DNA from: an uncultured Blautia sp.
Lineage (GTDB): Bacteria; Bacillota; Clostridia; Lachnospirales; Lachnospiraceae
Assembly: GCF_934371575.1 (NCBI RefSeq)
Contig: NZ_CAKRNY010000058.1
Span: 1 to 21,388, forward strand
Direction: 5' to 3'
DNA: 21,388 bases
Under the pieces are notes generated by a model. The model had not been told where the DNA came from and searched no databases. It saw only the letters and a list, made by a program, of their open reading frames with translations. How positions within the stretch are numbered: position 1 is the stretch's first letter; each line of letters begins with the position of its first letter. Both the position numbers and the translations under genes were made by a program. Positions 1 to 7,668 of the stretch are shown here, one piece after another.

Positions 1-1026
1 TTTGAATGGGAAGGTATTCATGGAAGTCCGATTGAATTTGGCTACCGTAATAAGATGGAATTTTCTTTTGGTGATGAGTACAAAGACGGACCGCTTTCAT
101 TAGGACTGCATAAGAAAGGCAGCACGTATGATATATTGAATACAGATGACTGCAAACTGGTACACAGAGATATGACAGATATCCTGACCTGTGTGAGAGA
201 ATTTTTCCGTGAAAAGGGAGCTTCCTACTACAGAAAACTGCAGCACACCGGGTATCTTCGTCATCTCATGCTGAGACGTGGCGTGACTTCGGGTGAGATT
301 CTGATCCATCTTGTAACGACTACCCAGGAAGAATATGATCTGGAACCGCTTAAAGAACGACTTCTGAAACTTCCGTTGGAAGGCAGAATCGTAGGAATTA
401 TGCATATTCTCAATGACTCCCTTTCTGATGTGGTGCAGAGTGATGAGACAAGAATTCTCTACGGACAGGATTATTTTTATGAGACTTTACTGGGATTGAA
501 ATTTAAAATCAGTACATTTTCCTTTTTTCAGCCAAATTCACTGGCGGCAGAAGTTCTGTATAATATTGTGCGTGAGTATATTCAGAATACCAGTGGGATG
601 GAAGTGTTTGATCTTTACAGTGGAACCGGAACGATCGCGCAGCTTCTTGCACCGGTTGCAAAAGAAGTCATTGGTGTGGAGATTGTAGAAGATGCTGTTG
701 AGGCGGCAAGAGAGAATGCAAAGCTTAACGGGCTTGAAAACTGTAAGTTCATTGCAGGTGATGTTCTGAAAGTCCTTGATGATCTGACAGAAAAACCGGA
801 TGTGATCGTTCTGGATCCGCCGCGAGATGGAATTCATCCAAAAGCTCTGCCGAAGATCCTTTCCTATGGAGTAAATCGTATTGTGTATGTATCCTGCAAA
901 GCGACAAGCCTTGCCCGGGATCTTGAAGCATTTTTACAGGCCGGATATCGTCTGGAGAAGGCCTGCTGTGTGGATCAGTTTTGTGAAACTGTGTGGACAG
1001 AAGCAGTGGCAGTTCTGGTAAAATAA
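1..1026 (+). CDS. rlmD: 23S rRNA (uracil-C5)-methyltransferase RlmD/RumA family, 3' part
   Basis: SAM-dependent methyltransferase that would make 5-methyluridine in 23S rRNA. The frame is open from base 1, so the N-terminus (TRAM domain and any Fe-S cysteines) lies outside the window; the ATG at 55 is internal, because the family motif GYRNKMEFSFG spans it. Visible motifs are the SAM-binding DLYSGTGTIAQ (about base 610), the LDPPRDG motif (about 811), YVSCK with the likely catalytic cysteine (about 886-900), and a C-terminal ETVWTEAVAVL tail like the family's ETV motif. A terminator follows directly, so it ends its transcription unit. The family is secure; the exact target uridine (U1939 or U747 type) is not, since Gram-positive members differ in specificity from E. 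coli RlmD. Confidence 0.93.
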   Translation, partial: FEWEGIHGSPIEFGYRNKMEFSFGDEYKDGPLSLGLHKKGSTYDILNTDDCKLVHRDMTDILTCVREFFREKGASYYRKLQHTGYLRHLMLRRGVTSGEILIHLVTTTQEEYDLEPLKERLLKLPLEGRIVGIMHILNDSLSDVVQSDETRILYGQDYFYETLLGLKFKISTFSFFQPNSLAAEVLYNIVREYIQNTSGMEVFDLYSGTGTIAQLLAPVAKEVIGVEIVEDAVEAARENAKLNGLENCKFIAGDVLKVLDDLTEKPDVIVLDPPRDGIHPKALPKILSYGVNRIVYVSCKATSLARDLEAFLQAGYRLEKACCVDQFCETVWTEAVAVLVK

Positions 1027-1027
1027 T

Positions 1028-1072
1028 GAAGAGGGATGGTGTTTGTGACAAAACATCATCCTTCTTTTCTTC
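1028..1072 (+). terminator. intrinsic terminator after the rlmD-like gene
   Basis: The arms 1034-1044 and 1051-1061 pair over 11 bp with one G-U and a 6-base loop. Pairing extends outward through 1028-1033 and 1062-1067, and a T-rich run follows. It separates the methyltransferase from the metal operon. Confidence 0.85.
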
Positions 1073-1080
1073 TATTTCTA

Positions 1081-1108
1081 TTGACAGAAATAATAAGTGT
1101 GCTATAAT
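1081..1108 (+). promoter_or_regulatory. sigma-A type promoter of the metal efflux operon
   Basis: A perfect TTGACA (1081-1086) and a perfect TATAAT (1103-1108) are 16 bases apart. The predicted start is near 1115, inside or next to the operator palindrome at 1118-1139 and about 65 bases ahead of the HMA gene. Confidence 0.88.
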
Positions 1109-1117
1109 ACAATTAAA

Positions 1118-1139
1118 CATATGAATGATTGTTCATATG
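1118..1139 (+). promoter_or_regulatory. ArsR/SmtB-type operator palindrome
   Basis: CATATGAA (1118-1125) and TTCATATG (1132-1139) form a perfect 8-bp inverted repeat with a 6-base spacer. This is the ATATGAA-N6-TTCATAT pattern known for ArsR/SmtB metal sensors. It lies right behind the -10 box, so bound repressor would block transcription. The ArsR protein at 3466 is the obvious ligand; that pairing is inferred. Confidence 0.82.
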
Positions 1140-1179
1140 AAAACGTGAATAAAATATTATTAAAAAGGAGATCACTACT

Positions 1180-1398
1180 ATGAAGAAATCTTACAAGATC
1201 GAGGTTGACTGCGCAAACTGTGCAAACAAAATGGAAGAAGCAGCTAAGAATACTGCAGGTGTTAAGGATGCAACTGTAAATTTCATGATGCTGAAAATGA
1301 ATGTTGAATTTGAAGAAGGACAGGATCCGAAGAGCGTAATGAAAGAAGTTCTTAAGAACTGTAAGAAAGTAGAAGACGACTGCGAAATCTATTTATAA
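1180..1398 (+). CDS. stand-alone heavy-metal-associated (HMA) domain protein
   Basis: A 72-residue single HMA domain and a probable cytosolic metal carrier for the ATPase that follows. The metal loop is VDCANC, with Asp10, Cys11 and Cys14. The DCxxC form is typical of Zn/Cd/Pb HMA domains such as that of ZntA, rather than Cu(I) chaperones. Two more cysteines, Cys61 and Cys68, lie near the C-terminus. Ribosome site AAGGAGA sits about 10 bases before the ATG. It is the first gene after the promoter and operator, and the downstream ATPase lacks an N-terminal HMA domain, so the two together resemble one split ZntA/CadA. Related copper chaperones (CopZ) are the alternative, but the Asp before CxxC argues against that. 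Confidence 0.88.
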   Translation: MKKSYKIEVDCANCANKMEEAAKNTAGVKDATVNFMMLKMNVEFEEGQDPKSVMKEVLKNCKKVEDDCEIYL

Positions 1399-1405
1399 AA
1401 ATCAG

Positions 1406-1437
1406 AAATGCTCTGCTGTGTATGCGGCAGGGCATTT
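1406..1437 (+). promoter_or_regulatory. intra-operon RNA hairpin
   Basis: Arms 1406-1418 and 1425-1437 pair over 13 bp with two G-U pairs and a 6-base loop. No clean T-run follows (AAATAATAT), so it is more likely a partial attenuator or a processing/stabilising stem between the carrier and ATPase genes than a full terminator. Confidence 0.6.
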
Positions 1438-1507
1438 AAATAATATGGCAGCGCGGGCATTTGCAGGCGAGTGTACAGCGCTTCATTTGTAATGGAGGGA
1501 AGAGGGC

Positions 1508-3394
1508 ATGAATAAAAAGCAGAAAAAGATGCTGATTCGTATCATCGTAGCAGCAGTTTTGTTGATTGCATTGCATTTTGTCCCGATCACGGGCATTCCG
1601 GAATTCATTTGTTATCTGGCTGTTTATCTGGTGATCGGATATGATATTGTAAAAAAGGCATGCAAAGGAATTCGAAACGGACAGGTTTTTGATGAGAATT
1701 TTTTGATGGCAATAGCAACGATCGGTGCATTTGCACTGGCCGTTTATGAAAAAAGCGGCGACTATAATGAAGCAATTGCGGTTATGCTGTTTTATCAGAT
1801 CGGTGAATTATTCCAGAGCTATGCGGTTGGAAAGAGCCGCCGCAATATCAGTGAACTGATGGATATCCGTCCGGATTATGCGAATATCGAAACAGACGGA
1901 AAACTGGAAAAGGTGGATCCGGATGAAGTTGAGATTGGTTCAGTGATTGTTGTACAGCCAGGAGAAAAGGTTCCGATAGATGGTGTGATTCTTGAAGGAA
2001 ATACCACATTAAATACAAGTGCACTTACAGGTGAAAGTCTTCCGCGCAGTGCAAAACCGGGAGATGAGATCATCAGTGGATGTATCAATATGTCAGGGGT
2101 GCTGAAAATCAGAACTACCAGAGAATTTGGAGAATCTACAGTATCCAAAATTCTGGAACTGATCGAGGAATCCAGTTCCCGTAAATCGAAATCTGAAAAT
2201 TTTATTTCAAAATTTGCCCGCTATTATACGCCGGCGGTCTGCTATGGTGCACTTGCACTGGCAATTTTGCCGCCACTTGTAAATCTTGTATTTCTTCATA
2301 ATTCTGCACAGTGGGGACAGTGGATCTACAGAGCTCTGACATTTCTTGTAATCAGCTGTCCATGTGCACTGGTCATCAGTATACCACTGAGTTTTTTTGC
2401 CGGAATCGGCGGAGCCAGCAATGCTGGCGTTCTGGTTAAGGGGTCAAATTATCTGGAAACGCTTGCACAGACGAAATATGTTGTATTTGATAAGACCGGT
2501 ACATTGACAAAAGGGGTTTTTGAAGTCGTTGGTGTTCATCATAATACGATGGAAGAAGAAAAGATTCTGGAATATGCTGCTTTGGCAGAAAGCTTTTCTT
2601 CACATCCGATCAGCCTCAGCCTTAAGAAAGCATATGGAAAAGAGATAAATCAGAGTCGTGTAACAGATGTTGAGGAAATCAGTGGAAACGGTGTCCTTGC
2701 AAAGGTTGACGGAATTTCTGTTGCTGTCGGTAATGCAAAACTGATGAAAAGGATTGGCGTGGAATTTATGGAATGTCATCAGGCAGGAACCGTTATCCAT
2801 GTAGCAATCGACGGCATTTATGCAGGACATATCCTGATCTCGGATGTGCCGAAGCCAACATCAAAAGAAGCAATCGCAGATCTCAAAAAAAATGGTATTA
2901 AAGAAACAGTTATGCTGACGGGGGATATTGATAACGTTGCCCGGCAGGTTGCGGGAGAACTTGGCATTGATCGCGTATACAGTGAACTTCTTCCGGCAGA
3001 TAAGGTAAGCAAAGTAGAAGAACTGCTTGCAAAGAAGACAGAAAAAGAGAAGCTTGCATTTGTTGGTGACGGGATTAACGATGCTCCGGTGCTTTCCAGA
3101 GCAGACATTGGTATTGCCATGGGAGCGCTTGGATCAGATGCAGCAATCGAGGCGGCAGATGTTGTGCTTATGGATGATGATCCGAAGAAAATCGTCAAGG
3201 CAATCCGAATTGCAAAAAAATGTATGCGCATTGTTTATGAAAATATTTATTTTGCAATTGGAATCAAGATACTTTGTCTGATTTTGGGAGCAGTCGGCCT
3301 TGCTAATATGTGGGTTGCAATTTTTGCAGATGTGGGAGTTATGATCATTGCAGTATTAAATGCAATCAGAACACTCTTTGTGAAAAAACTGTAA
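1508..3394 (+). CDS. cadA: Zn/Cd/Pb-exporting P1B-2-type ATPase
   Basis: A 628-residue membrane ATPase that would pump divalent metals out of the cell. Visible motifs are TGES (174-177, actuator domain), the membrane CPC metal site (284-286), DKTGT with phosphorylated Asp328, the HP pair (366-367) of heavy-metal ATPases, and GDGINDAP (520-527). In the last two membrane spans Lys587 and Asp608 (in ADVG) match the conserved Lys/Asp of the P1B-2 Zn/Cd/Pb subclass. The N-terminus runs straight into a membrane segment with no HMA domain; that domain is encoded separately at 1180. The ATG has GGAGGGA about 8 bases upstream. It shares the operon with the HMA protein and ArsR sensor. Family is certain; whether zinc, cadmium or lead is the main cargo is not, so cadA versus zntA is a naming choice. 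Confidence 0.93.
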   Translation: MNKKQKKMLIRIIVAAVLLIALHFVPITGIPEFICYLAVYLVIGYDIVKKACKGIRNGQVFDENFLMAIATIGAFALAVYEKSGDYNEAIAVMLFYQIGELFQSYAVGKSRRNISELMDIRPDYANIETDGKLEKVDPDEVEIGSVIVVQPGEKVPIDGVILEGNTTLNTSALTGESLPRSAKPGDEIISGCINMSGVLKIRTTREFGESTVSKILELIEESSSRKSKSENFISKFARYYTPAVCYGALALAILPPLVNLVFLHNSAQWGQWIYRALTFLVISCPCALVISIPLSFFAGIGGASNAGVLVKGSNYLETLAQTKYVVFDKTGTLTKGVFEVVGVHHNTMEEEKILEYAALAESFSSHPISLSLKKAYGKEINQSRVTDVEEISGNGVLAKVDGISVAVGNAKLMKRIGVEFMECHQAGTVIHVAIDGIYAGHILISDVPKPTSKEAIADLKKNGIKETVMLTGDIDNVARQVAGELGIDRVYSELLPADKVSKVEELLAKKTEKEKLAFVGDGINDAPVLSRADIGIAMGALGSDAAIEAADVVLMDDDPKKIVKAIRIAKKCMRIVYENIYFAIGIKILCLILGAVGLANMWVAIFADVGVMIIAVLNAIRTLFVKKL

Positions 3395-3465
3395 CTGCAG
3401 GATTGTGAGAGTGCGTAACACAGAGCAACCCGTAGTTGAAAGAATTATAAGAAAGAGAGAAAAAT

Positions 3466-3828
3466 ATGGCAGAAGAAAAAGATGAAATCAGCTGTGAGTG
3501 TCAGGAAATTCATGAAGATCTGCTGAAGATCGTAAATGAGACGATACCGGATGAAGAAGAACTGTATGATCTGGCTGATCTGTTTAAAGTATTTGCAGAT
3601 TCTACCCGCATTCGGATCCTATTTGTTTTATTTGAATCAGAGGTATGCGTCTGCGATCTGGCAAAGGTTTTGAATATGACACAGTCTGCAGTATCTCATC
3701 AGCTTCGCATTCTGAAACAGAATAAACTGGTAAAAAACAGAAGAGAAGGAAAATCTATTTTTTATTCCCTTGCAGATGAGCATGTGAGAACAATCATTTC
3801 CATGGGAATGGAGCATATTCTGGAGTGA
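3466..3828 (+). CDS. ArsR/SmtB family metal-sensing repressor (CadC-like)
   Basis: A 120-residue winged-helix repressor expected to release DNA when it binds metal. The recognition region is MTQSAVSHQLRILKQ (71-85), followed by the wing RREGKSIFYSL. Two metal sites are visible. The first is a thiolate site with EVCVCDL (Cys61, Cys63) and N-terminal Cys10 and Cys12, as in Cd/Pb sensor CadC. The second is an alpha-5 site with Asp104, His106, His117 and Glu120, the same residues and spacing as in Zn sensor SmtB. It lies 71 bases after the ATPase and ends 4 bases before the XRE-cupin gene. It probably controls its own operon through the palindrome at 1118-1139. Family is secure; the inducing metal is inferred. 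Confidence 0.92.
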   Translation: MAEEKDEISCECQEIHEDLLKIVNETIPDEEELYDLADLFKVFADSTRIRILFVLFESEVCVCDLAKVLNMTQSAVSHQLRILKQNKLVKNRREGKSIFYSLADEHVRTIISMGMEHILE

Positions 3829-3832
3829 TGAT

Positions 3833-4393
3833 ATGGATTATTTATCAAACAATGTGGCAGCAAATCTCAAAAGAATCCGAAAATCAAAATGCATGAGTCT
3901 GGACCAGGTTGCAGAACAGACCGGGGTCAGTAAGAGCATGCTTGCGCAGATAGAGAGAGGGACGGCGAATCCCTCTCTTGGTGTACTCGGCAAGATTACA
4001 AGTGGGCTCAGAATCGAATTTCAGGAGCTGATCGAACCGCCACGGGAAAACTGTCTTCTTGTAACACCACAGGAAATCCTTCCTACAAAAGAACTGGAGG
4101 GGAAGTATCGAGTATGGACCTGCCTTCCGTATGAGGATACGAGACTTGTGGAAGTATACAGAATCGAAGTTGAACCAGGGGCTGTTTATGTCAGTGGAAG
4201 TCACGGGGAGAAGACAAGAGAGTATCTGACAGTTACAGAAGGTGAACTGACTGTGGAATGTCACGGACAGAGGCATCGGATTCATAAAGACCAGATATTT
4301 AAATTCGAGACAGATCAGGATCATATTTATCGAAATGAAGGAGAAAAAAGAGCCTGCTGTACTTGCTTTTTTCTGGATTATAATGGAAAATAA
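3833..4393 (+). CDS. XRE-type HTH regulator with C-terminal cupin domain
   Basis: A 186-residue cytosolic regulator. The HTH at about 9-64 includes MSLDQVAEQTGVSKSMLAQI and a PSLGVLGKI third part. A cupin fold at about 105-180 carries SGSHGEKTREYL and later DQDHIYRNEG, which would supply histidines and a glutamate for a small-molecule or metal pocket. The ATG overlaps the end of the ArsR gene region, with GGAGTGAT as ribosome site, so it is translationally close-coupled to it. Members of this class commonly control amino-acid, polyamine or other small-molecule metabolism; its own target cannot be named. A 27-base segment at 12931-12957 resembles the last codons of this gene. Confidence 0.88.
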   Translation: MDYLSNNVAANLKRIRKSKCMSLDQVAEQTGVSKSMLAQIERGTANPSLGVLGKITSGLRIEFQELIEPPRENCLLVTPQEILPTKELEGKYRVWTCLPYEDTRLVEVYRIEVEPGAVYVSGSHGEKTREYLTVTEGELTVECHGQRHRIHKDQIFKFETDQDHIYRNEGEKRACCTCFFLDYNGK

Positions 4394-4422
4394 AAGATAA
4401 TGAACAGAAAAGAGGAAAGTAC

Positions 4423-5118
4423 ATGATGATAAAAACCGTCATTTTTGATATAGATAATACCTTATACAGTTACGATAAAAACCATGTTTATGGTATGGAA
4501 GCGCTGGCTGCTTACTGTGAGACAGCATTTGGAATCACAGCAGAGGAAATGAAAAACTGTTACAGCAGAGCTGGTCGGATCATGACAGACCGGATCGGAA
4601 CAGATACCGCAGCGATTCATAGCCGTATGATTCGTATGCAGTGCATGCTGGAACTTCTGGAGCAGCCGCTTTTTCCACATGCACGCAATATGTACCATGC
4701 ATACTGGGATACGTTTATTGAGCATATAGAGCCAAATCCGGGTGTGTTGAAATTTATGCAGGAACTGAAAAAAAGAAAGATTCGTATTGGAATCGGTACG
4801 GATATGACTGCATATATACAGTATCGGAAGCTGGAGGCAATCGGGGCAGCCCCATATATTGACTTTATTGTTACCAGCGAGGAAGCAGGTATAGAGAAAC
4901 CACACGCTCATTTCTTTGATATCTGTGTGGAAAAAGCCGGTGTCCGTGCAGAAGAATGTGCATTTATCGGTGATAATGTAAAGAAAGATATTGAAGGAGC
5001 CTGGGAGAGCGGACTGAAAGGTATCTGGTATACCCAGGAAAAAGAACCGGAAGAGCAGAGGCGTTTTCCGACATTGCGTTCATTTACGGAAATTGATGTG
5101 GATGAATTTCTGAAATAA
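4423..5118 (+). CDS. HAD-superfamily hydrolase (subfamily IA phosphatase)
   Basis: A 231-residue soluble phosphatase-like enzyme. Motif I is FDIDNT with nucleophile Asp9 and acid/base Asp11. Motif II is the Thr in GIGTDMT, motif III the Lys in GIEKPH, and motif IV FIGDNVKKDIEGA. A helical cap between motifs I and II makes it a C1-cap, YjjG/PpaX-like member. Two adjacent ATG codons (4423, 4426) follow GAGGAAAG; the first is taken. It lies 29 bases after the XRE-cupin gene and ends before a strong terminator, so it is probably the last gene of the run. Its substrate cannot be told; nucleotidase or sugar-phosphate phosphatase are possible. Confidence 0.9.
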   Translation: MMIKTVIFDIDNTLYSYDKNHVYGMEALAAYCETAFGITAEEMKNCYSRAGRIMTDRIGTDTAAIHSRMIRMQCMLELLEQPLFPHARNMYHAYWDTFIEHIEPNPGVLKFMQELKKRKIRIGIGTDMTAYIQYRKLEAIGAAPYIDFIVTSEEAGIEKPHAHFFDICVEKAGVRAEECAFIGDNVKKDIEGAWESGLKGIWYTQEKEPEEQRRFPTLRSFTEIDVDEFLK

Positions 5119-5220
5119 AGTAAAAATAATATCAGTAACTTCAAGTCGAACATCCGTGAGACTTGGCGAGTGATTCTGATCAGCATAAGGTGACATATTC
5201 TTTACAGAATAGCAGCATGA

Positions 5221-5259
5221 AAAAGACAGATGGGTATTGAAGGCCATCTGTCTTTTTTT
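5221..5259 (+). terminator. intrinsic terminator after the HAD gene
   Basis: A perfect 13-bp stem (5221-5233 with 5244-5256) and a 10-base loop run into a T-tract ending at 5259. It is the last core-genome feature before the RHS fragment, whose open frame begins a few bases later. Confidence 0.9.
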
Positions 5260-5280
5260 GTGTAATTTATCAAAAATGGT

Positions 5281-6096
5281 ATGCGATCCAGAGTGAAGAA
5301 AGTGGTAGATGGAGCTGTCACAGAGTACCATATGGCAGGTGATCTGATCGCATCTGAGACCAGCAATGGCAAGACTATGTGGTACATTTACGATTCCGGT
5401 GCAAATCTGCTGGCTGTCAATATTGATGGAAAATATTACACTTATGTGAGAAATATTCAGAATGATATCATCGCTTTAGTTGACGCGTCTGGAAAGGCTG
5501 TAGTAAACTATGCTTATGACAGTTGGGGAAAACTGCTGAGCATTGCTGGCAGCCTCAAAGATACCGTCGGTGTCCAGAACCCATTCCGCTACAGAGGCTA
5601 TTACTACGATAACGAGACAGGAATGTACTACCTTAAGAACCGGTATTATGATCCGGAGCTGAGAAGGTTTATTTCAGCGGATATGGTAACAACTGCAACC
5701 GCTTCGATGGAAACCCTGCATAATAGAAATTTATATGCATATTGCGGGGAAAATCCGTTGATGAGAAAAGACTGTACAGGAGATATATGGGGTGCTGCAA
5801 TAGCAGCCTTTTGTGTTGGAGCAGTTGTTTCTCTTGCAACACAAATAGTAAGCGGTGATAAAATAAGCTGGATTGCGGTTGGAACTTCTGGATTGACAAC
5901 TGCTATGGGATTTGTAGGTTCACCTGTAATAGCTCAAGCTATTGTTAGTGCAGTAGGAGGAATTATGGGTAGCTATTTTGAGGAGAAAAAAACAATAGAA
6001 GAGTCAGTGTTCAATGGAGCAGTAGATGGTGTAGTGACAGGAATACTGTCAGCTAGGGTAAAAGGTGGCTATTCTGAATATGTAGAGTGTATATAG
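5281..6096 (+). CDS. orphan RHS-repeat protein C-terminal fragment (truncated cassette)
   Basis: Carboxy-terminal piece of a large secreted RHS/YD-repeat polymorphic toxin, 271 residues here. RHS-like sequence starts just upstream (KNGMRSR, from about 5272) after an in-frame TAA at 5263, so the long N-terminal core is missing. YD repeats at about 30-100 lead to the RHS-associated core signature NPFRYRGYYYDNETGMYYL and RYYDPELRRFISAD (about 100-137), then NPLMRKDCTGD, where the usual DPxG delimiter has become DCTG. From about base 5780 the sequence turns A+T-rich and Gly/Ala-hydrophobic, like a pretoxin linker. No catalytic toxin domain is seen before the stop at 6096; another frame continues for about 18 codons (YRHYDPRTK), which hints at a frameshift. 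There is no ribosome site before 5281. It is probably a silent or relic cassette whose complete parent lies elsewhere. Confidence 0.82.
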   Translation: MRSRVKKVVDGAVTEYHMAGDLIASETSNGKTMWYIYDSGANLLAVNIDGKYYTYVRNIQNDIIALVDASGKAVVNYAYDSWGKLLSIAGSLKDTVGVQNPFRYRGYYYDNETGMYYLKNRYYDPELRRFISADMVTTATASMETLHNRNLYAYCGENPLMRKDCTGDIWGAAIAAFCVGAVVSLATQIVSGDKISWIAVGTSGLTTAMGFVGSPVIAQAIVSAVGGIMGSYFEEKKTIEESVFNGAVDGVVTGILSARVKGGYSEYVECI

Positions 6097-6152
6097 ACAT
6101 TATGATCCAAGAACAAAATTAGAAATCAGAGGGTTAATATGGGGATAAAATA

Positions 6153-6186
6153 TTAACAGGAAAAGCTTGCTTTCTTTTCCTGTTAA
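6153..6186 (+). repeat. perfect inverted repeat between RHS fragment and family-A gene
   Basis: TTAACAGGAAAA (6153-6164) and TTTTCCTGTTAA (6175-6186) are exact reverse complements with a 10-base loop. No T-run follows, so it is not a clear terminator. It sits at the junction between toxin remnant and immunity-like gene. Confidence 0.7.
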
Positions 6187-6223
6187 CTACAAAGGTTGTT
6201 ATGTAGTAGAAATAGGTGAACTA

Positions 6224-7261
6224 ATGGCTAAAGTTATTTTTTATTTATTATATTTAATGGTAAGTATAGAACTATTTTACATCAATAATAATAATATATG
6301 GCTCATTTTGGTAGGAATATTTTCAATTTATTGTCTGCCGTGTTTGGGTGATAATAAATTAAACACTTTTTCACGAGATTCATATATATACTTGTGGTCA
6401 AATGAATCCGATATGACAAATCCGCTTTATCAAAAAGGATACTTCAGGAAAAGCAAAATAAGATTTTTCTCAAAGCTTAGGGGAAGGTTTTTATGTGAGT
6501 GTGCGTTTTGTGGTATTTGGTTTATGCGCTTGATATATGTAATCTTTCGGGAAAGAATTTCGTTTACAAATGTAAATATGATTTTTGCAGTAATGCTTAC
6601 TGTTGGCGAGATAGTATGGATAATACAGCAAAGCTATTATAAGCGAGAGTATAATTTGGCATTTCGATACACAGAAGATATAAATCATATATGGCAGCCT
6701 TTCAGCAATATGGCACAGTATTGCAGATACAGTTACCAGAATCCGCATTTGTATTATTATGCTGTTTCGTTTGAAAAAATTGGCCAGAAATTAAAAAAGA
6801 AATGTTCTTTGCAACAGTATATTTTTGATGCCGAGTACAGCAAAAAAGATGTGAAATCTGCGATTTACTGGAAAAGAACAGAGAAAACAGTTGAAGTTTT
6901 ACAGTTAGGACAGATGCCGATATATTCCGAAGAAAATATGCAGATATTGAATGAATTTTTCTCGAGTTTCTGGAAGAAAAATCCAGAAATAGACAAAAAT
7001 AAAATAAAATTGATGACGATCTTATGTATGGAAAAGGGAAATGGAGAGTTGAGAAAGCACCTGTTAAGTCGTGGCCATGTAGATCAGAAAGATGACGCAC
7101 AGGGACGTTATCGACTTCCGGTAATCGTTCTACATTCAGACGAACCACAACTACAGATCTTGCCGTTGTATTCAAAACGACGCGGAGCGAAAGAATACGA
7201 CGAAATGAAAAAAGAAATACGTACGCTTCTGGATTTATCGAAAAAACGGCCGGAAGAGTAA
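6224..7261 (+). CDS. four-span membrane protein, family A member 1 (candidate RHS immunity protein)
   Basis: Not a family I recognise. The start at 6224 is chosen because AGGTGAA lies 3-6 bases upstream and the product (345 residues) then aligns with the copy at 11839; a frame extension back to 6167 would run through the inverted repeat. Spans are seen at about 4-20, 27-44, 86-106 and 115-135, with a basic loop (KSKIRFFSKLRGRF) before span 3, so N- and C-termini are predicted inside. A soluble C-terminal domain of about 200 residues includes HIWQPFSNMAQY, KSAIYWKRTEKTVEVLQLGQ and RYRLPVIVLHSDEPQLQ. That domain is about 80 % identical by eye to the 11839 product, while the N-terminal half is much more diverged. 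It is the first gene after the RHS fragment, the usual position of an immunity gene; that role is inferred. Confidence 0.8.
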   Translation: MAKVIFYLLYLMVSIELFYINNNNIWLILVGIFSIYCLPCLGDNKLNTFSRDSYIYLWSNESDMTNPLYQKGYFRKSKIRFFSKLRGRFLCECAFCGIWFMRLIYVIFRERISFTNVNMIFAVMLTVGEIVWIIQQSYYKREYNLAFRYTEDINHIWQPFSNMAQYCRYSYQNPHLYYYAVSFEKIGQKLKKKCSLQQYIFDAEYSKKDVKSAIYWKRTEKTVEVLQLGQMPIYSEENMQILNEFFSSFWKKNPEIDKNKIKLMTILCMEKGNGELRKHLLSRGHVDQKDDAQGRYRLPVIVLHSDEPQLQILPLYSKRRGAKEYDEMKKEIRTLLDLSKKRPEE

Positions 7262-7284
7262 ATACTTCAACTAAGAAAATCGGA

Positions 7285-7307
7285 GGCGGTTCCCCTGCCG
7301 CCATTTT
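7285..7307 (+). terminator. weak terminator-like hairpin
   Basis: GGCGG (7285-7289) pairs with CCGCC (7298-7302), followed by ATTTTT. The stem is short (5-6 bp), so efficiency is doubtful. It lies between the family-A gene and the XRE gene. Confidence 0.45.
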
Positions 7308-7328
7308 TGATTGAAGGAGGCACTTTTT

Positions 7329-7574
7329 ATGAGTCGTGTATTTGATAGTAAGCGAATAGAAATGGGAGACAGGATACGTACCTTACGAAAGAGAAGAGTT
7401 GGGAGTCAGGCTGAATTTGCAGAACAGTTGGATGTATCGGTAATCACCGTGTCACGTATAGAAAATGGGATGACGAAGATAGATACAGAACTTCTTGTCA
7501 GGATGTCAGAAGTTCTGCACGCCCCGGTAGATTTCATCCTGGGACTCGAAAACCAGGAAAATTTGATGTGGTGA
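7329..7574 (+). CDS. small XRE-family HTH regulator
   Basis: An 81-residue single-domain DNA-binding protein. The start at ATG 7329 is chosen because GGAGG (7316-7320) lies 8 bases upstream; a TTG at 7311 in frame would overlap that ribosome site. The HTH runs from MGDRIRTLRKRR through AEFAEQLDVSVITVSRIENG and ELLVRMSEVLHAPVDFILG, the standard five-helix Cro/C1 layout. No effector domain is present. It lies between family-A and family-B genes and probably regulates one or both, though no operator is evident. A truncated copy of its last 53 codons plus 17 downstream bases exists at 11662-11839. Confidence 0.88.
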   Translation: MSRVFDSKRIEMGDRIRTLRKRRVGSQAEFAEQLDVSVITVSRIENGMTKIDTELLVRMSEVLHAPVDFILGLENQENLMW

Positions 7575-7668
7575 ACAGGGAATATATTTAACAACAAAAA
7601 AATACTGTATTTATGCGGCTTTTGGCATTTCGCAAACGCCTAATAATCCGTGGAGTGTAAGGAGAAAA

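Noticed and set aside
1406..1437. Full intrinsic terminator between the HMA and ATPase genes
   Set aside because: The stem is good but no T-tract follows, and the genes form one functional unit, so it is listed as a regulatory hairpin.
2818..3231. A 137-codon antisense frame within the ATPase gene
   Set aside because: Ser-rich mirror of the ATPase P-domain coding sequence; no independent evidence.
6167..6223. Extension of the family-A gene start back to 6167
   Set aside because: It would run through the inverted repeat without a ribosome site; the ATG at 6224 has AGGTGAA and fits the paralogue's length.
7567..7668. Open frame upstream of family-B member 1 encoding AAFGISQTPNNPWSV
   Set aside because: In frame with the gene but without any start codon, while the ATG at 7669 has a proper ribosome site. 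Could be debris; not supported as coding.
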